From: SZUA-426 sp041666155
GTDB lineage: Bacteria; Spirochaetota; Spirochaetia; Treponematales; Breznakiellaceae
Assembly (NCBI GenBank): GCA_041666155.1
Contig: JBAYHM010000021.1
Span: forward strand, 1 to 25,882
DNA: 25,882 bases
Direction: 5' to 3'
This document shows, one piece after another, positions 16,451 to 23,738 of the stretch. The number at the start of each line of letters is the position of its first letter. Positions within the stretch are counted from its first letter, which is position 1. A model generated the notes under the pieces. That model was not told the origin of the DNA. It saw only the letters and a list, made by a program, of their open reading frames with translations, and did not search any database. Position numbers and translations under genes: made by a program.

Positions 16451-17486
16451 GAAAACGCTATGGGTCGCGGGCCTGCTTTGCATGCTCGTCGCGTTCAACG
16501 CGCCGGCCTTGGAAAAAAAACAATACAAGGTCTTCATCGTATCGGATACGCTCAAACCAAAGTTCGTCGAGGTTCAGGAAGGCATAAAAGATGCCTTGAA
16601 CTCCCGGCTGGCGGCTGAGGGCGCCGAAGCGACCTACACCGTATTTGATACAAAAACCGATCCCGCGACCGTCCCGGGGATACTCAAGGCCATCAAAGAA
16701 GGAAACCCCGACCTGATCTGCGCAATCAACAGCCCGGGAAGCTTCGCCGATATCAACATTTCCCTCAAGCTTCCAACCTTCAAGATCGTTTCGGAAAACT
16801 GTATCCCGGTCCAGTCCGGCGTGGCGAAGTCGTGGGACCTCCCCGGCGGAAACATCACTGGGGTAGGCGTCTTCATACAACTCACGTCGATGCTACGCTT
16901 GGCGAAGATGATCAATCCCCAAGCAAAGAAACTCGTTTTTCTCTCGTGGGACGCAATGACGCAGATCAACGGGTGGTTCGAGACCGAAATAAAAAACGCG
17001 TGCCGTACCGAAAACATTGAGTTGGCTGAATTCAAGAGGCTACCCTCCGCGGAAGATGAATTCGAGTACTTGCGCAAAGTCGATGCCGGAGGCCCCGAAT
17101 ATTTCGCCATTATGGGCATCTCGGCATGGGCGCACCGCGACGGGAGCTACGCGGACATGGCGGTAGAAGAGGCGGATTTTGTCCAAAATAAAATCAAGCG
17201 GATTCCGCTCTACGCCTACGATGAAGCTTCAGTGAAAGCCGGATATCCGGCGGGCACCTGCATAGTATGGTACGATATCGGCGCTCAGCTGGGCGAAAAA
17301 GGCTTCGAAGTGCTTCATGGCGCTAACCCGGGCGATATTCCCTGGGAATATCCTCGTAAGTTCAACCTCATGTTCAACCTCAAAGCCGCGAAATCCATCA
17401 ACCTGAAAATTCCTCAATACCTGCTCAACGCGGCGTACCGGATCTATACCGACTACGACGGTAATTTCATCGGAAGAAAAAACTAG
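16443..17486 (+). CDS. Periplasmic substrate-binding protein, TrpX/ABC_sub_bind family
   Basis: This 347-residue exported protein has a signal peptide (MNKKTLWVAGLLCMLVAFNAPA, cut probably after APA) and then a type-I periplasmic binding fold. It shows the order found in ABC_sub_bind (PF04392) proteins: a KVFIVSDT first strand, PGILKAIKEGNPDLICAIN, the GNITGVGVF segment and KKLVFLSWD. The start is TTG 16443, with GAGG about six bases upstream, inside the last codons of the histidine kinase. No cognate permease or ATPase gene adjoins it, so it may serve as a ligand-presenting partner of the kinase rather than as part of an importer. The cysteine in the hydrophobic stretch does not fit a lipobox (Leu at -1). 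The ligand is unknown; an amino acid or other small organic molecule is typical of the family. Confidence 0.8.
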   Translation: MNKKTLWVAGLLCMLVAFNAPALEKKQYKVFIVSDTLKPKFVEVQEGIKDALNSRLAAEGAEATYTVFDTKTDPATVPGILKAIKEGNPDLICAINSPGSFADINISLKLPTFKIVSENCIPVQSGVAKSWDLPGGNITGVGVFIQLTSMLRLAKMINPQAKKLVFLSWDAMTQINGWFETEIKNACRTENIELAEFKRLPSAEDEFEYLRKVDAGGPEYFAIMGISAWAHRDGSYADMAVEEADFVQNKIKRIPLYAYDEASVKAGYPAGTCIVWYDIGAQLGEKGFEVLHGANPGDIPWEYPRKFNLMFNLKAAKSINLKIPQYLLNAAYRIYTDYDGNFIGRKN

Positions 17487-17499
17487 AAACAAGTTTTTT
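17477..17499 (+). terminator. Weak AT-rich hairpin with T-run after the binding-protein gene
   Basis: AAAAAACT at 17477-17484 pairs with AGTTTTTT at 17492-17499 around a 7-base loop; the stop codon TAG starts at the end of the first arm. The stem is almost all A-T, so this is a marginal terminator. The remaining 53 bases before uxaB hold its AGGAG and no promoter I can define. Confidence 0.35.
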
Positions 17500-17552
17500 A
17501 AGAAGAATCACGCGATCTGCATCATTGGCGGCACACCCATAGGAGACTCGTA

Positions 17553-19052
17553 ATGAAGAAATTAGCCGAGATTCACGGAGCGAAAACCGCCCGGAAAGAA
17601 CGCATAATGCAATTCGGGGAAGGCAACTTCCTGCGCGCCTTCGTGGATTGGATGGTTCACAAAATGAACGCGGCCGGCGTTTACGACGGCTCCGTCGTAC
17701 TCGTTCAGCCGATCGCACGCGGCTTGACCGACCTGATCAATGAAAACAACGGCCTCTACACCGTCATCCTGCGCGGCGTGGAAAACGGCAAAGTGGTGGA
17801 AGACGCGACGATCGTTGAATCGGTCAGCCGCTGCGTGGATCCCTACCGCGACTTTAAAGACTTCATGGCGATCGGGGAAAACCCCGACCTCCGGTTCATC
17901 GTCTCCAACACGACCGAAGCCGGCATCGCGTACGCCGCCGGGGACAAACCGACCGACGCGCCCCCCGCTTCCTACCCGGCCAAACTCGCCGTTTTTTTAC
18001 ACCACCGCTGGTTAACCTTTAAGGGGGCGGCGGACAAGGGACTTGTGATGGTCCCCTGCGAGCTGATCGACCGCAACGGCGACAAGCTCAAAGAAACGGT
18101 GTACCGCTGGGCCGAGGAATGGAAGTACGAATCCGCCTTCATCGACTGGCTGAAATCTTCCTGCGACTTCCTCAACTCTCTGGTCGACCGCATCGTCACC
18201 GGCTACCCGAAGGAAGAAGCCGAGGCGATCTGGAACAAGCTCGGTTACCGCGACGACCTCCTCGATACCGCCGAACCTTTCCTGGTGTGGGTCATTGAAG
18301 GCAACAAGAAATACGGCGACGAACTCCCCTTCAGGAAAGCGGGTTTCGACGTCATCTGGACCGACGACATGACCCCCTACCGTACACGGAAGGTCCGCAT
18401 CCTCAACGGCGCGCATACGTCTTCGGTTCTCGGCGCCTACTTAGCCGGCGTGGACACCGTGCGCGAAATGGTGGAAGACCCGGTTTTCGCCGCGTACGTC
18501 AGGAATATCCTCAACGAAGAGATCATGCCGATACTGACCCTACCCAAGAAAGATGTTCAGCAGTTCGCCGCGGCAGTTCTTGAACGCTTCGCGAACCCCT
18601 TTATCAAGCACAGGCTCCTGGACATCAGCCTGAACTCGGTTTCCAAGTTCAAGGCGCGCGTCCTGCCGTCCCTCCAGGAAGCCGCCGCCGCGAAAGGCAA
18701 AGCCACGTCGCTCCTCGCTTTCTCGCTATCGGCTCTGGTCGCCTTCTACCGAGGCACCAAGATCGTAGACGGAGCCCTCCAAGGCGACCGGAACGGCGTT
18801 TCCTACCCGATCCGCGACGACCTTCCCGTACTGGAAACCTTCGCCAAGCTCTGGACCACGTACGACAATACCGACGCGGGCGCCAAGAAACTCATGGACG
18901 CGGTTTTAGCGAACGAAGCTTGGTGGGGCGACGACCTACGCAAGATCCCCGGCCTTTCCGACACTTGCGGCGCGGCTTTGGTCGACATTCTCAAGAACGG
19001 AGCGAAGGCCGCCGTCGCCCGCGCGGCGGGAGCCGACGCCGCGGAAACCTAA
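17553..19052 (+). CDS. uxaB: Tagaturonate reductase (altronate oxidoreductase)
   Basis: This 499-residue protein belongs to the polyol/mannitol dehydrogenase family and is closest in pattern to UxaB, the NADH-dependent enzyme that reduces D-tagaturonate to D-altronate in galacturonate breakdown. The N-terminal RIMQFGEGNFLRAFVDWM (about residues 18-35) is the UxaB nucleotide-binding signature. KVRILNGAHTSSVLGAYLAG near the middle is the catalytic-domain signature, with its conserved Lys, Asn and His. The length is close to the E. coli enzyme. The ATG has AGGAG seven bases upstream. Neither uxaA (altronate dehydratase) nor uxaC (uronate isomerase) is in the window. The gene stands alone on this strand after the kinase/sensor pair and converges on phoH with a 22-bp gap. 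Fructuronate reductase (UxuB) is a less likely alternative. Confidence 0.87.
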   Translation: MKKLAEIHGAKTARKERIMQFGEGNFLRAFVDWMVHKMNAAGVYDGSVVLVQPIARGLTDLINENNGLYTVILRGVENGKVVEDATIVESVSRCVDPYRDFKDFMAIGENPDLRFIVSNTTEAGIAYAAGDKPTDAPPASYPAKLAVFLHHRWLTFKGAADKGLVMVPCELIDRNGDKLKETVYRWAEEWKYESAFIDWLKSSCDFLNSLVDRIVTGYPKEEAEAIWNKLGYRDDLLDTAEPFLVWVIEGNKKYGDELPFRKAGFDVIWTDDMTPYRTRKVRILNGAHTSSVLGAYLAGVDTVREMVEDPVFAAYVRNILNEEIMPILTLPKKDVQQFAAAVLERFANPFIKHRLLDISLNSVSKFKARVLPSLQEAAAAKGKATSLLAFSLSALVAFYRGTKIVDGALQGDRNGVSYPIRDDLPVLETFAKLWTTYDNTDAGAKKLMDAVLANEAWWGDDLRKIPGLSDTCGAALVDILKNGAKAAVARAAGADAAET

Positions 19053-19074
19053 AGTAAATCAATGCCGCTAATAC

Positions 19075-20406
19075 TTACAACAGATCGCTCGCCAACTCGG
19101 CAAGGTAGCTCCGTTCGCTTTTCACCAGATGTACGTGGGCAAAAAGTTCCTGTCCTTTCATTTTATCGATCAGATAGCTGAGACCGTTTGAGCAGGAATC
19201 AAGATACGGCGAATCGATTTGCTGGATATCGCCGGTAAATACCATTTTCGTTCCCTCGCTTGCGCGGGTAATGATGGTCTTGACCTCATGCGGCGTCAAG
19301 TTCTGAGCCTCGTCGACAATAAAGAAGACGTTTGAGAGACTTCTTCCGCGTATGTAAGCCAATGGGGTAATGGTAAGCTTTCCGGTCTTTTGAATCTCAT
19401 CGATGTGGAGCGCTTCCTTGCTTGACGCTTTATATTTGTGTTTGATCACGGACAGGTTGTCAAAAAGCGGTTGCATGTACGGACTGATTTTTTCATTGAC
19501 ATCACCCGGCAAAAATCCGATATCCCGGTTTGCGAGCGGAACAATCGGACGAGCGAGCAAAATCTGGTCAAATCGCGATTCCTGCGCGAGCGCGGCCGCG
19601 AGCGCGAGCAATGTTTTACCCGTCCCCGCTTTTCCCGAAAGGGCGACAAGAAGTACATCGCTCCGCATCAGGGCATCGAGTGAAAATGCCTGCTCCGCGT
19701 TTCTCGGCTCTATTCCGTAAGACTTCAGCTTTTCCACCCGGCTTATGCGGTCCGCGGATTTGCAGTAGTGAGCCAGGGCGCTTGCCGTCCCATTTTTCAG
19801 AATGAAGTACTGATTCGCGGTCGGAGTTTTCTTAAAGTTGAAATCTTCCAGAGGGATACCTTCGGGAGTGTCGTAGAGTCCCGTGATCAGCGCCGAATCC
19901 ATCTTTTCGACTATCTCGATAGTTCGGTCGATAAGAGAAACGTCGTGTATTTTGTCCGATTCATAGTCTTCCGCCTGAAGGCCAAGAGACTTCGCTTTCA
20001 TCCGAAGATTGATATCCTTCGAGACAAGCGCGACCTTTTTCTCAGGGTTCTTTGCGTTGATATATTCGGTAATTGCCAGAATACGATGGTCGGCGGACTG
20101 TTCGGGGAATGAATCCGCAAGGGTTTTTGAAAAAGGCTTACCTGTCTCGATAAACAGTTTCCCCAGTTTCGGTCCAAGGGACAATCCCGCGGTGAAGATT
20201 GAATCTCCGGAGATCGAATCGAGTTCACGAGTGAATTCCCTTGCTTGAAAATTGATAAGGTCATTGCCTTTCTTGAATTTATCAAGTTCTTCAAGAACCG
20301 TAATTGGAATCACGATATCGTTTTCCTGAAACTGGTAGATGCAACGAAAATCGTGAAGGATTACATTCGTATCAAGTATGTATATTTTCTTTTCTTTCTT
20401 TGCCAT
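19075..20406 (-). CDS. PIN-PhoH (PhoH2) ATPase/ribonuclease
   Basis: This 443-residue fusion joins an N-terminal PIN ribonuclease-type domain (about residues 1-150, ILDTNVILHDF with Asp12, and acidic residues in EELDKF and ALVSKDINL) to a C-terminal PhoH ATPase domain. The ATPase has Walker A SGKAGTGKT at about 256-265, a Walker B-like FFIVDEAQN near 358 and the GDIQQID motif. Proteins of this architecture couple ATP-driven RNA unwinding to RNA cleavage and can be linked to toxin-antitoxin function. No antitoxin-like gene adjoins it here, so a housekeeping RNA role is at least as likely. The frame is open back to 20445, but a promoter lies at 20445-20416. The ATG at 20406 is therefore the first usable start and gives the normal family N-terminus. 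It has no Shine-Dalgarno sequence. Confidence 0.9.
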   Translation of the reverse strand: MAKKEKKIYILDTNVILHDFRCIYQFQENDIVIPITVLEELDKFKKGNDLINFQAREFTRELDSISGDSIFTAGLSLGPKLGKLFIETGKPFSKTLADSFPEQSADHRILAITEYINAKNPEKKVALVSKDINLRMKAKSLGLQAEDYESDKIHDVSLIDRTIEIVEKMDSALITGLYDTPEGIPLEDFNFKKTPTANQYFILKNGTASALAHYCKSADRISRVEKLKSYGIEPRNAEQAFSLDALMRSDVLLVALSGKAGTGKTLLALAAALAQESRFDQILLARPIVPLANRDIGFLPGDVNEKISPYMQPLFDNLSVIKHKYKASSKEALHIDEIQKTGKLTITPLAYIRGRSLSNVFFIVDEAQNLTPHEVKTIITRASEGTKMVFTGDIQQIDSPYLDSCSNGLSYLIDKMKGQELFAHVHLVKSERSYLAELASDLL

Positions 20407-20415
20407 CGTAGGGAC

Positions 20416-20445
20416 AGTATACTGACCGCAAGAAACCACGGTCAA
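20416..20445 (-). promoter_or_regulatory. Promoter of phoH, nearly abutting the start codon
   Basis: On the minus strand TTGACC (20445-20440), an 18-bp spacer and TATACT (20421-20416) form a good sigma-70-type promoter. Only nine bases separate the -10 from the ATG at 20406, so the predicted leader is about 0-3 bases and the message is likely leaderless, in keeping with the missing ribosome binding site. Confidence 0.65.
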
Positions 20446-20553
20446 GCGAGAAATTGGTTAGCCGATTTTCATTAGGTCTAAATCACCGCTCCAATTGAGT
20501 TTCCCGCGAAAACTTCGTATTTTTGATTGATATCTTTGTGCGCATGAAGCAAG

Positions 20554-21321
20554 TCATTTTTCTCCGAGCAGCGACGCAAGGAACGCCACGTCGATATACC
20601 CCTTGAACGCGGCGGACGGCGACCGCCTTAAGCATTGTGCCGGCCGGTCCGGTTCCCCCAAACAGTCCACGATGATCTTCGCCGCGTCCACCGCCTCGTC
20701 GCGGGTGTAATCGTTGACCGTCGCGACCACGGCCGCTCCAGCGCTCACGGCTGCCGCCACCCCGATAGCCGAATCTTCTACCACGGCGAACTCGCCCTTC
20801 CTCACTCCGGCCTTTTCCATCGCCAGAAGATAGATTTCCGGGTCGGGTTTCTTCTTTTTGACGATGTCGCCGGCCAAGAGGATATCGACCTCGATGCCGG
20901 TCAACAGGTTCTCTACAACGGCGCGCGCCGAATCCTCGGCGGAAGTCGTGCAGATGCCGAGAAGGAGGCCCTTCGCCTTGATCTCCTTCATCAGCCGGTA
21001 GATTCCCGGCCTGAGCGGAAGCTGCTTGGTCCGTATCATATCGATGAAAATGTCGGTTTTGCGTTTATGGATGGCTTTCACGAAACCATCGGGATCGGCG
21101 GCGTACTCCTTCCCGGCGTAGCCGCTGGTCTGGAAGTAGTGCTTGATCCGTTCCTTGCCGCCGCCGATCTGGAGCAGCTTGTGATAGGTCTCAACGTCCC
21201 ACTCGGCGTTGATGCCGAACTCCGCGAACGCCTTGTTGAAGGAGACGCGGTGCCCGTCCTTCTCGGTATCGACTATGACTCCGTCCTGATCGAAGAAAAC
21301 GGCTTTCAGCGCGGTGTTCAT
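20554..21321 (-). CDS. HAD-superfamily phosphatase/phosphomutase, CbbY-like
   Basis: This 255-residue cytoplasmic HAD hydrolase has all four HAD motifs. FFDQDGVIVD gives nucleophile Asp11 and acid/base Asp13; the others are CTTSAED (Thr/Ser near 125-127), KKKKPDP (Lys near 155-158) and VVEDSAIG (Glu182-Asp183). The helical cap after EKDGHRVSFNKAFAEFG resembles CbbY, which dephosphorylates sugar bisphosphates, more than beta-phosphoglucomutase. It is the last gene of a three-gene unit: AAGGAG five bases before the ATG overlaps the aldolase stop codon, only 9 bp away. A role in removing a phosphate from a sugar bisphosphate or a dead-end product of the aldolase pathway is likely, but the substrate is inferred from neighbours only. 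The following 20446-20553 gap shows no clear terminator. Confidence 0.85.
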   Translation of the reverse strand: MNTALKAVFFDQDGVIVDTEKDGHRVSFNKAFAEFGINAEWDVETYHKLLQIGGGKERIKHYFQTSGYAGKEYAADPDGFVKAIHKRKTDIFIDMIRTKQLPLRPGIYRLMKEIKAKGLLLGICTTSAEDSARAVVENLLTGIEVDILLAGDIVKKKKPDPEIYLLAMEKAGVRKGEFAVVEDSAIGVAAAVSAGAAVVATVNDYTRDEAVDAAKIIVDCLGEPDRPAQCLRRSPSAAFKGYIDVAFLASLLGEK

Positions 21322-21330
21322 GGCTTCTCC

Positions 21331-22206
21331 TTACGCCTTGTCTTTGCTTCCGAGGATGCGGATCCATTCGGCGATGGCTTCTGCGGTCTTCTTCTTCTGT
21401 TCTTTGGCCATCTTCGACGGGTTGTAATCGGTCAAATGTTTCTGCAGATATTCCCACGCGCCGTCAAGCCACACGTGCTTCAACTCCGTGGATACGTTGT
21501 ATTTCGCCGCTCCGGCCGCGATCAGCTTCACGACAAGGTCTTCCTTCAGTCCCGTCCCGCCGTGCACTACCAGGGGAACATTGAGTTTCTTTTCGGCGAG
21601 CAGCTTCCCGATATTCCCGAGGCGATCCACATCGATCTTGGGATTTTCCGTCGTGTAGATGCCGTGGGCCGTTCCGATGGCCGGCGCGAACAGGTCCACG
21701 CCCGATTCGGCCACGTAGCGTACCGCTTGGACGGGATTGCAAAGTTCCGCCTCGTTCTCCGCGACCTTGATCTGGTCCTCGACGCCGCTCACCGTCCCGA
21801 GTTCGCCTTCCACCGAGATGTCCCCTTTCTTCCGCGCGTAGGCAACGACCTCCGCCGTCGTTCGAATATTCTCCTCAAAACTCTTTTTCGAGCCGTCGTA
21901 CATGATGCTGGTGTACCCCGCGTCGATGCATTTCTTGCAGAACTCGACGTCGGTGCAGTGGTCCAGATGGAGTGCCACCGGAATCGAAACGTCCTCGGCT
22001 ATCGCGCGGAAGGCCGAGACCAGGAGCTTGGTGCCCATAATCTCCACCGTGCCGACCGAGGTCTGGATGATCAGCGGCGAACGCGCGGCCTCGGAAGCTT
22101 CCACGACCGCCTGCAGCTGGGAAATGGACGTGATATTGAAAGCCCCGACCGCGTATTTCCCTTTCGCGGCTTTGATAAGAATGCTTTTGCTGTTCGAAAT
22201 ACTCAT
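21331..22206 (-). CDS. Class II (zinc) ketose-bisphosphate aldolase, Fba/GatY/KbaY family
   Basis: This 291-residue metal-dependent aldolase cleaves a ketose 1,6-bisphosphate or ketose 1-phosphate to dihydroxyacetone phosphate and an aldehyde. Key motifs are present: ALHLDHC with catalytic Asp82 and zinc ligand His83, SIMYDGS at about 100-106, VEGELGTVSG (Glu133/Glu135), AIGTAHG with zinc ligand His181, and VVHGGTG with His215. The tail after about residue 250 is Lys-rich. The family covers fructose-, tagatose- and other bisphosphates. With an FGGY kinase upstream and a HAD phosphatase downstream, the substrate is probably a sugar made by that kinase rather than glycolytic fructose bisphosphate. 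AAGGAG lies seven bases before the ATG and the gap to the kinase is 30 bp. Confidence 0.9.
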   Translation of the reverse strand: MSISNSKSILIKAAKGKYAVGAFNITSISQLQAVVEASEAARSPLIIQTSVGTVEIMGTKLLVSAFRAIAEDVSIPVALHLDHCTDVEFCKKCIDAGYTSIMYDGSKKSFEENIRTTAEVVAYARKKGDISVEGELGTVSGVEDQIKVAENEAELCNPVQAVRYVAESGVDLFAPAIGTAHGIYTTENPKIDVDRLGNIGKLLAEKKLNVPLVVHGGTGLKEDLVVKLIAAGAAKYNVSTELKHVWLDGAWEYLQKHLTDYNPSKMAKEQKKKTAEAIAEWIRILGSKDKA

Positions 22207-22236
22207 CTGTTCGCTCCTTTCTCTTCGATTCGTCGT

Positions 22237-23556
22237 TTATCTTGCCCCTAACGCTTCAAAACCAAGCATGGCCGCGCCCCTTTCGGCGGTTTCACCGATG
22301 GACACGAACTCGTAGTCCGGCAGCATGCGTTTTTTTAAGTCGTTGTAGTCGTCCCCAGCCCCGCCACCGACATGGAAGATACGCTTCTCCATCTTTGAGC
22401 CGGCTTCCCACTCGGGCAGTACCGAGAACATGAAATTGATATTGTCGGCGACCAGCGCGTACAGGAAATCGTCCCGGCTGCTGGAGAGCGAGATGTCGCT
22501 GAAGGAGGCCTTCAACGGTTCAAGTTTGTGCCGGTCGCCCGTTAAATAGGGCGCAAAGCGGACCGTACGCTCGCCGCCCTTGGCGAGCACGTCGGGCATG
22601 TAACCGCGGTAGAACTCGTCCCGCGTCAGGTCGCGGCAGAAGTTGGAACGGAACCATTCGACCGACGCGCCGCCCGCGCCGAGGGTGCGCATCATAAGCC
22701 ACCGATCGCGGTACGCGTGGGTCCGCAGGAGGTGGTTGGACCCGACGGACGGAGTATCGGTGCAGAGTACCAGCAGCTCGACGGTTCCCGAGGTATTGAG
22801 AAGCATGCCCGGTTCGCGGATTCCCGCCCCCGCGACGGCGCAAGTCGTGTCGTTCGCGCCGATTACCACCGGCAGGCCCTGCGTCAAGCCGGTCGCCGCG
22901 GCGACCTTCGGCAGGAGCGCGCCCGCCACTGAAAGGGAATCGAGCACCTTGGGCAGACGCTCGACTCCGATACCGGTCGCCTCCATGATTTCGGGGCTCC
23001 AGTCGGAATACTTGAGCGTCTCGTACAGACCGGTGAAGGACGCGTTGGAAGGATCGATGAAGAAGGAACCGGTCAGCCGCTTCATGAAGAAGGTGACCAC
23101 GTGGCCGAAAACCGCCCCCTGGGGCAGCGGACCACCCCATTGGTCGCGGATCCAGAGCATGCTGGTTACCGAGATGCCTCCCGGGATCGGCAGATTTCCG
23201 GTGATGCCCCGAAAGCGTTCCGCGCCTATCATCTCAACCAAACGCGCCGACTGCTCGCCGCTTCGGCGGTCCAGGTGCAATATCACCGGGGAAAGCGGAT
23301 CGCCGTCCGCGTCCATTAGCAGCAAAGAGGGGCAAAGAGTGGAAAATACGATGCCGACAAGATCCTTACAGACGACGCGCGCGCAAAGGTTCACGAAGGC
23401 TTTCCAGAAAACCTCGGCGTCGATCTCCACGCAATTACCCGAATGGGCGTAAGACTGGTAGGGCTCTTTATACCGTTCAAGACATTCGAAATCGCTTCCG
23501 TACACGGATATTTTAAGAGACTGAGTACCAATGTCCACGGCCAGTAGCTTACCCAT
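22237..23556 (-). CDS. FGGY-family carbohydrate kinase
   Basis: This 439-residue ATP-dependent sugar kinase has the N-terminal phosphate-binding strand LLAVDIGTQSLKISVY (about residues 4-19). HLDRRSGEQ lies in the first domain, the catalytic region is GANDTTCAVAGAG, GTVELL and GAGGASVEWF lie in the second domain, and HVGGGAGDDYNDLKK is the adenosine loop near the C-terminus. FGGY kinases act on xylulose, ribulose, gluconate, glycerol, rhamnulose and similar compounds; the sequence does not decide between them. It opens the operon kinase-aldolase-HAD. I use ATG 23556, with AAGGA about six bases upstream; a TTG at 23571 would add five residues but has no ribosome binding site. The promoter with an overlapping palindrome lies about 40 bases further upstream. 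Confidence 0.9.
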   Translation of the reverse strand: MGKLLAVDIGTQSLKISVYGSDFECLERYKEPYQSYAHSGNCVEIDAEVFWKAFVNLCARVVCKDLVGIVFSTLCPSLLLMDADGDPLSPVILHLDRRSGEQSARLVEMIGAERFRGITGNLPIPGGISVTSMLWIRDQWGGPLPQGAVFGHVVTFFMKRLTGSFFIDPSNASFTGLYETLKYSDWSPEIMEATGIGVERLPKVLDSLSVAGALLPKVAAATGLTQGLPVVIGANDTTCAVAGAGIREPGMLLNTSGTVELLVLCTDTPSVGSNHLLRTHAYRDRWLMMRTLGAGGASVEWFRSNFCRDLTRDEFYRGYMPDVLAKGGERTVRFAPYLTGDRHKLEPLKASFSDISLSSSRDDFLYALVADNINFMFSVLPEWEAGSKMEKRIFHVGGGAGDDYNDLKKRMLPDYEFVSIGETAERGAAMLGFEALGAR

Positions 23557-23593
23557 CACGATTCCTTGCAAATGATATAATGATACTTTAACA

Positions 23594-23624
23594 ACATATT
23601 ATGATATGTCAAGATATTATTCAA
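23594..23624 (-). promoter_or_regulatory. Promoter of the kinase operon with overlapping palindromic operator
   Basis: On the minus strand TTGAAT (23624-23619), a 17-bp spacer and TAATAT (23601-23596) form a good promoter. A perfect inverted repeat ACATAT-TATG-ATATGT at 23594-23609 covers the -10 box and the bases just upstream of it, the classic place for a repressor. A second -35-like TTGACA (23612-23607) lies inside the same stretch. No regulator gene is in the window, so the protein that binds is unknown. Confidence 0.55.
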
Positions 23625-23694
23625 TAAGCAAGGAAATACCGTAAGTTTGAAAAAAAGAATGCGGTTTGGTGATGAAAGTCGGATCAAGACCGGA

Positions 23695-23725
23695 AGTTAC
23701 GCGGAAATACCGCTTCCGCGTAACT
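23695..23725 (-). terminator. Hairpin between the TRAP operon and the kinase operon
   Basis: AGTTACGCGGAA (23695-23706) and TTCCGCGTAACT (23714-23725) are a perfect 12-bp inverted repeat with a 7-base loop, 14 bases after the dctM stop. No T-run follows immediately on the minus strand; a T-rich stretch comes about 30 bases later. It is probably a terminator or a 3' end stabiliser. The whole 23557-23738 gap otherwise holds only the kinase promoter. Confidence 0.6.
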
Positions 23726-23738
23726 CCCAATCAACCGA

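Noticed and set aside
19075..20406. PIN-PhoH as part of a toxin-antitoxin pair
   Set aside because: No small antitoxin-like gene precedes it; the 20446-20553 gap has no convincing small frame with a ribosome binding site.
20446..20553. Terminator after the HAD gene
   Set aside because: Only very short, imperfect complementary pieces (around GTTT/AAAC) are present; not enough to support a call.
20635..22251. 538-codon open frame on the plus strand opposite the HAD and aldolase genes
   Set aside because: Both opposite genes carry all catalytic motifs; the plus-strand frame has antisense-like composition and no recognisable domain.
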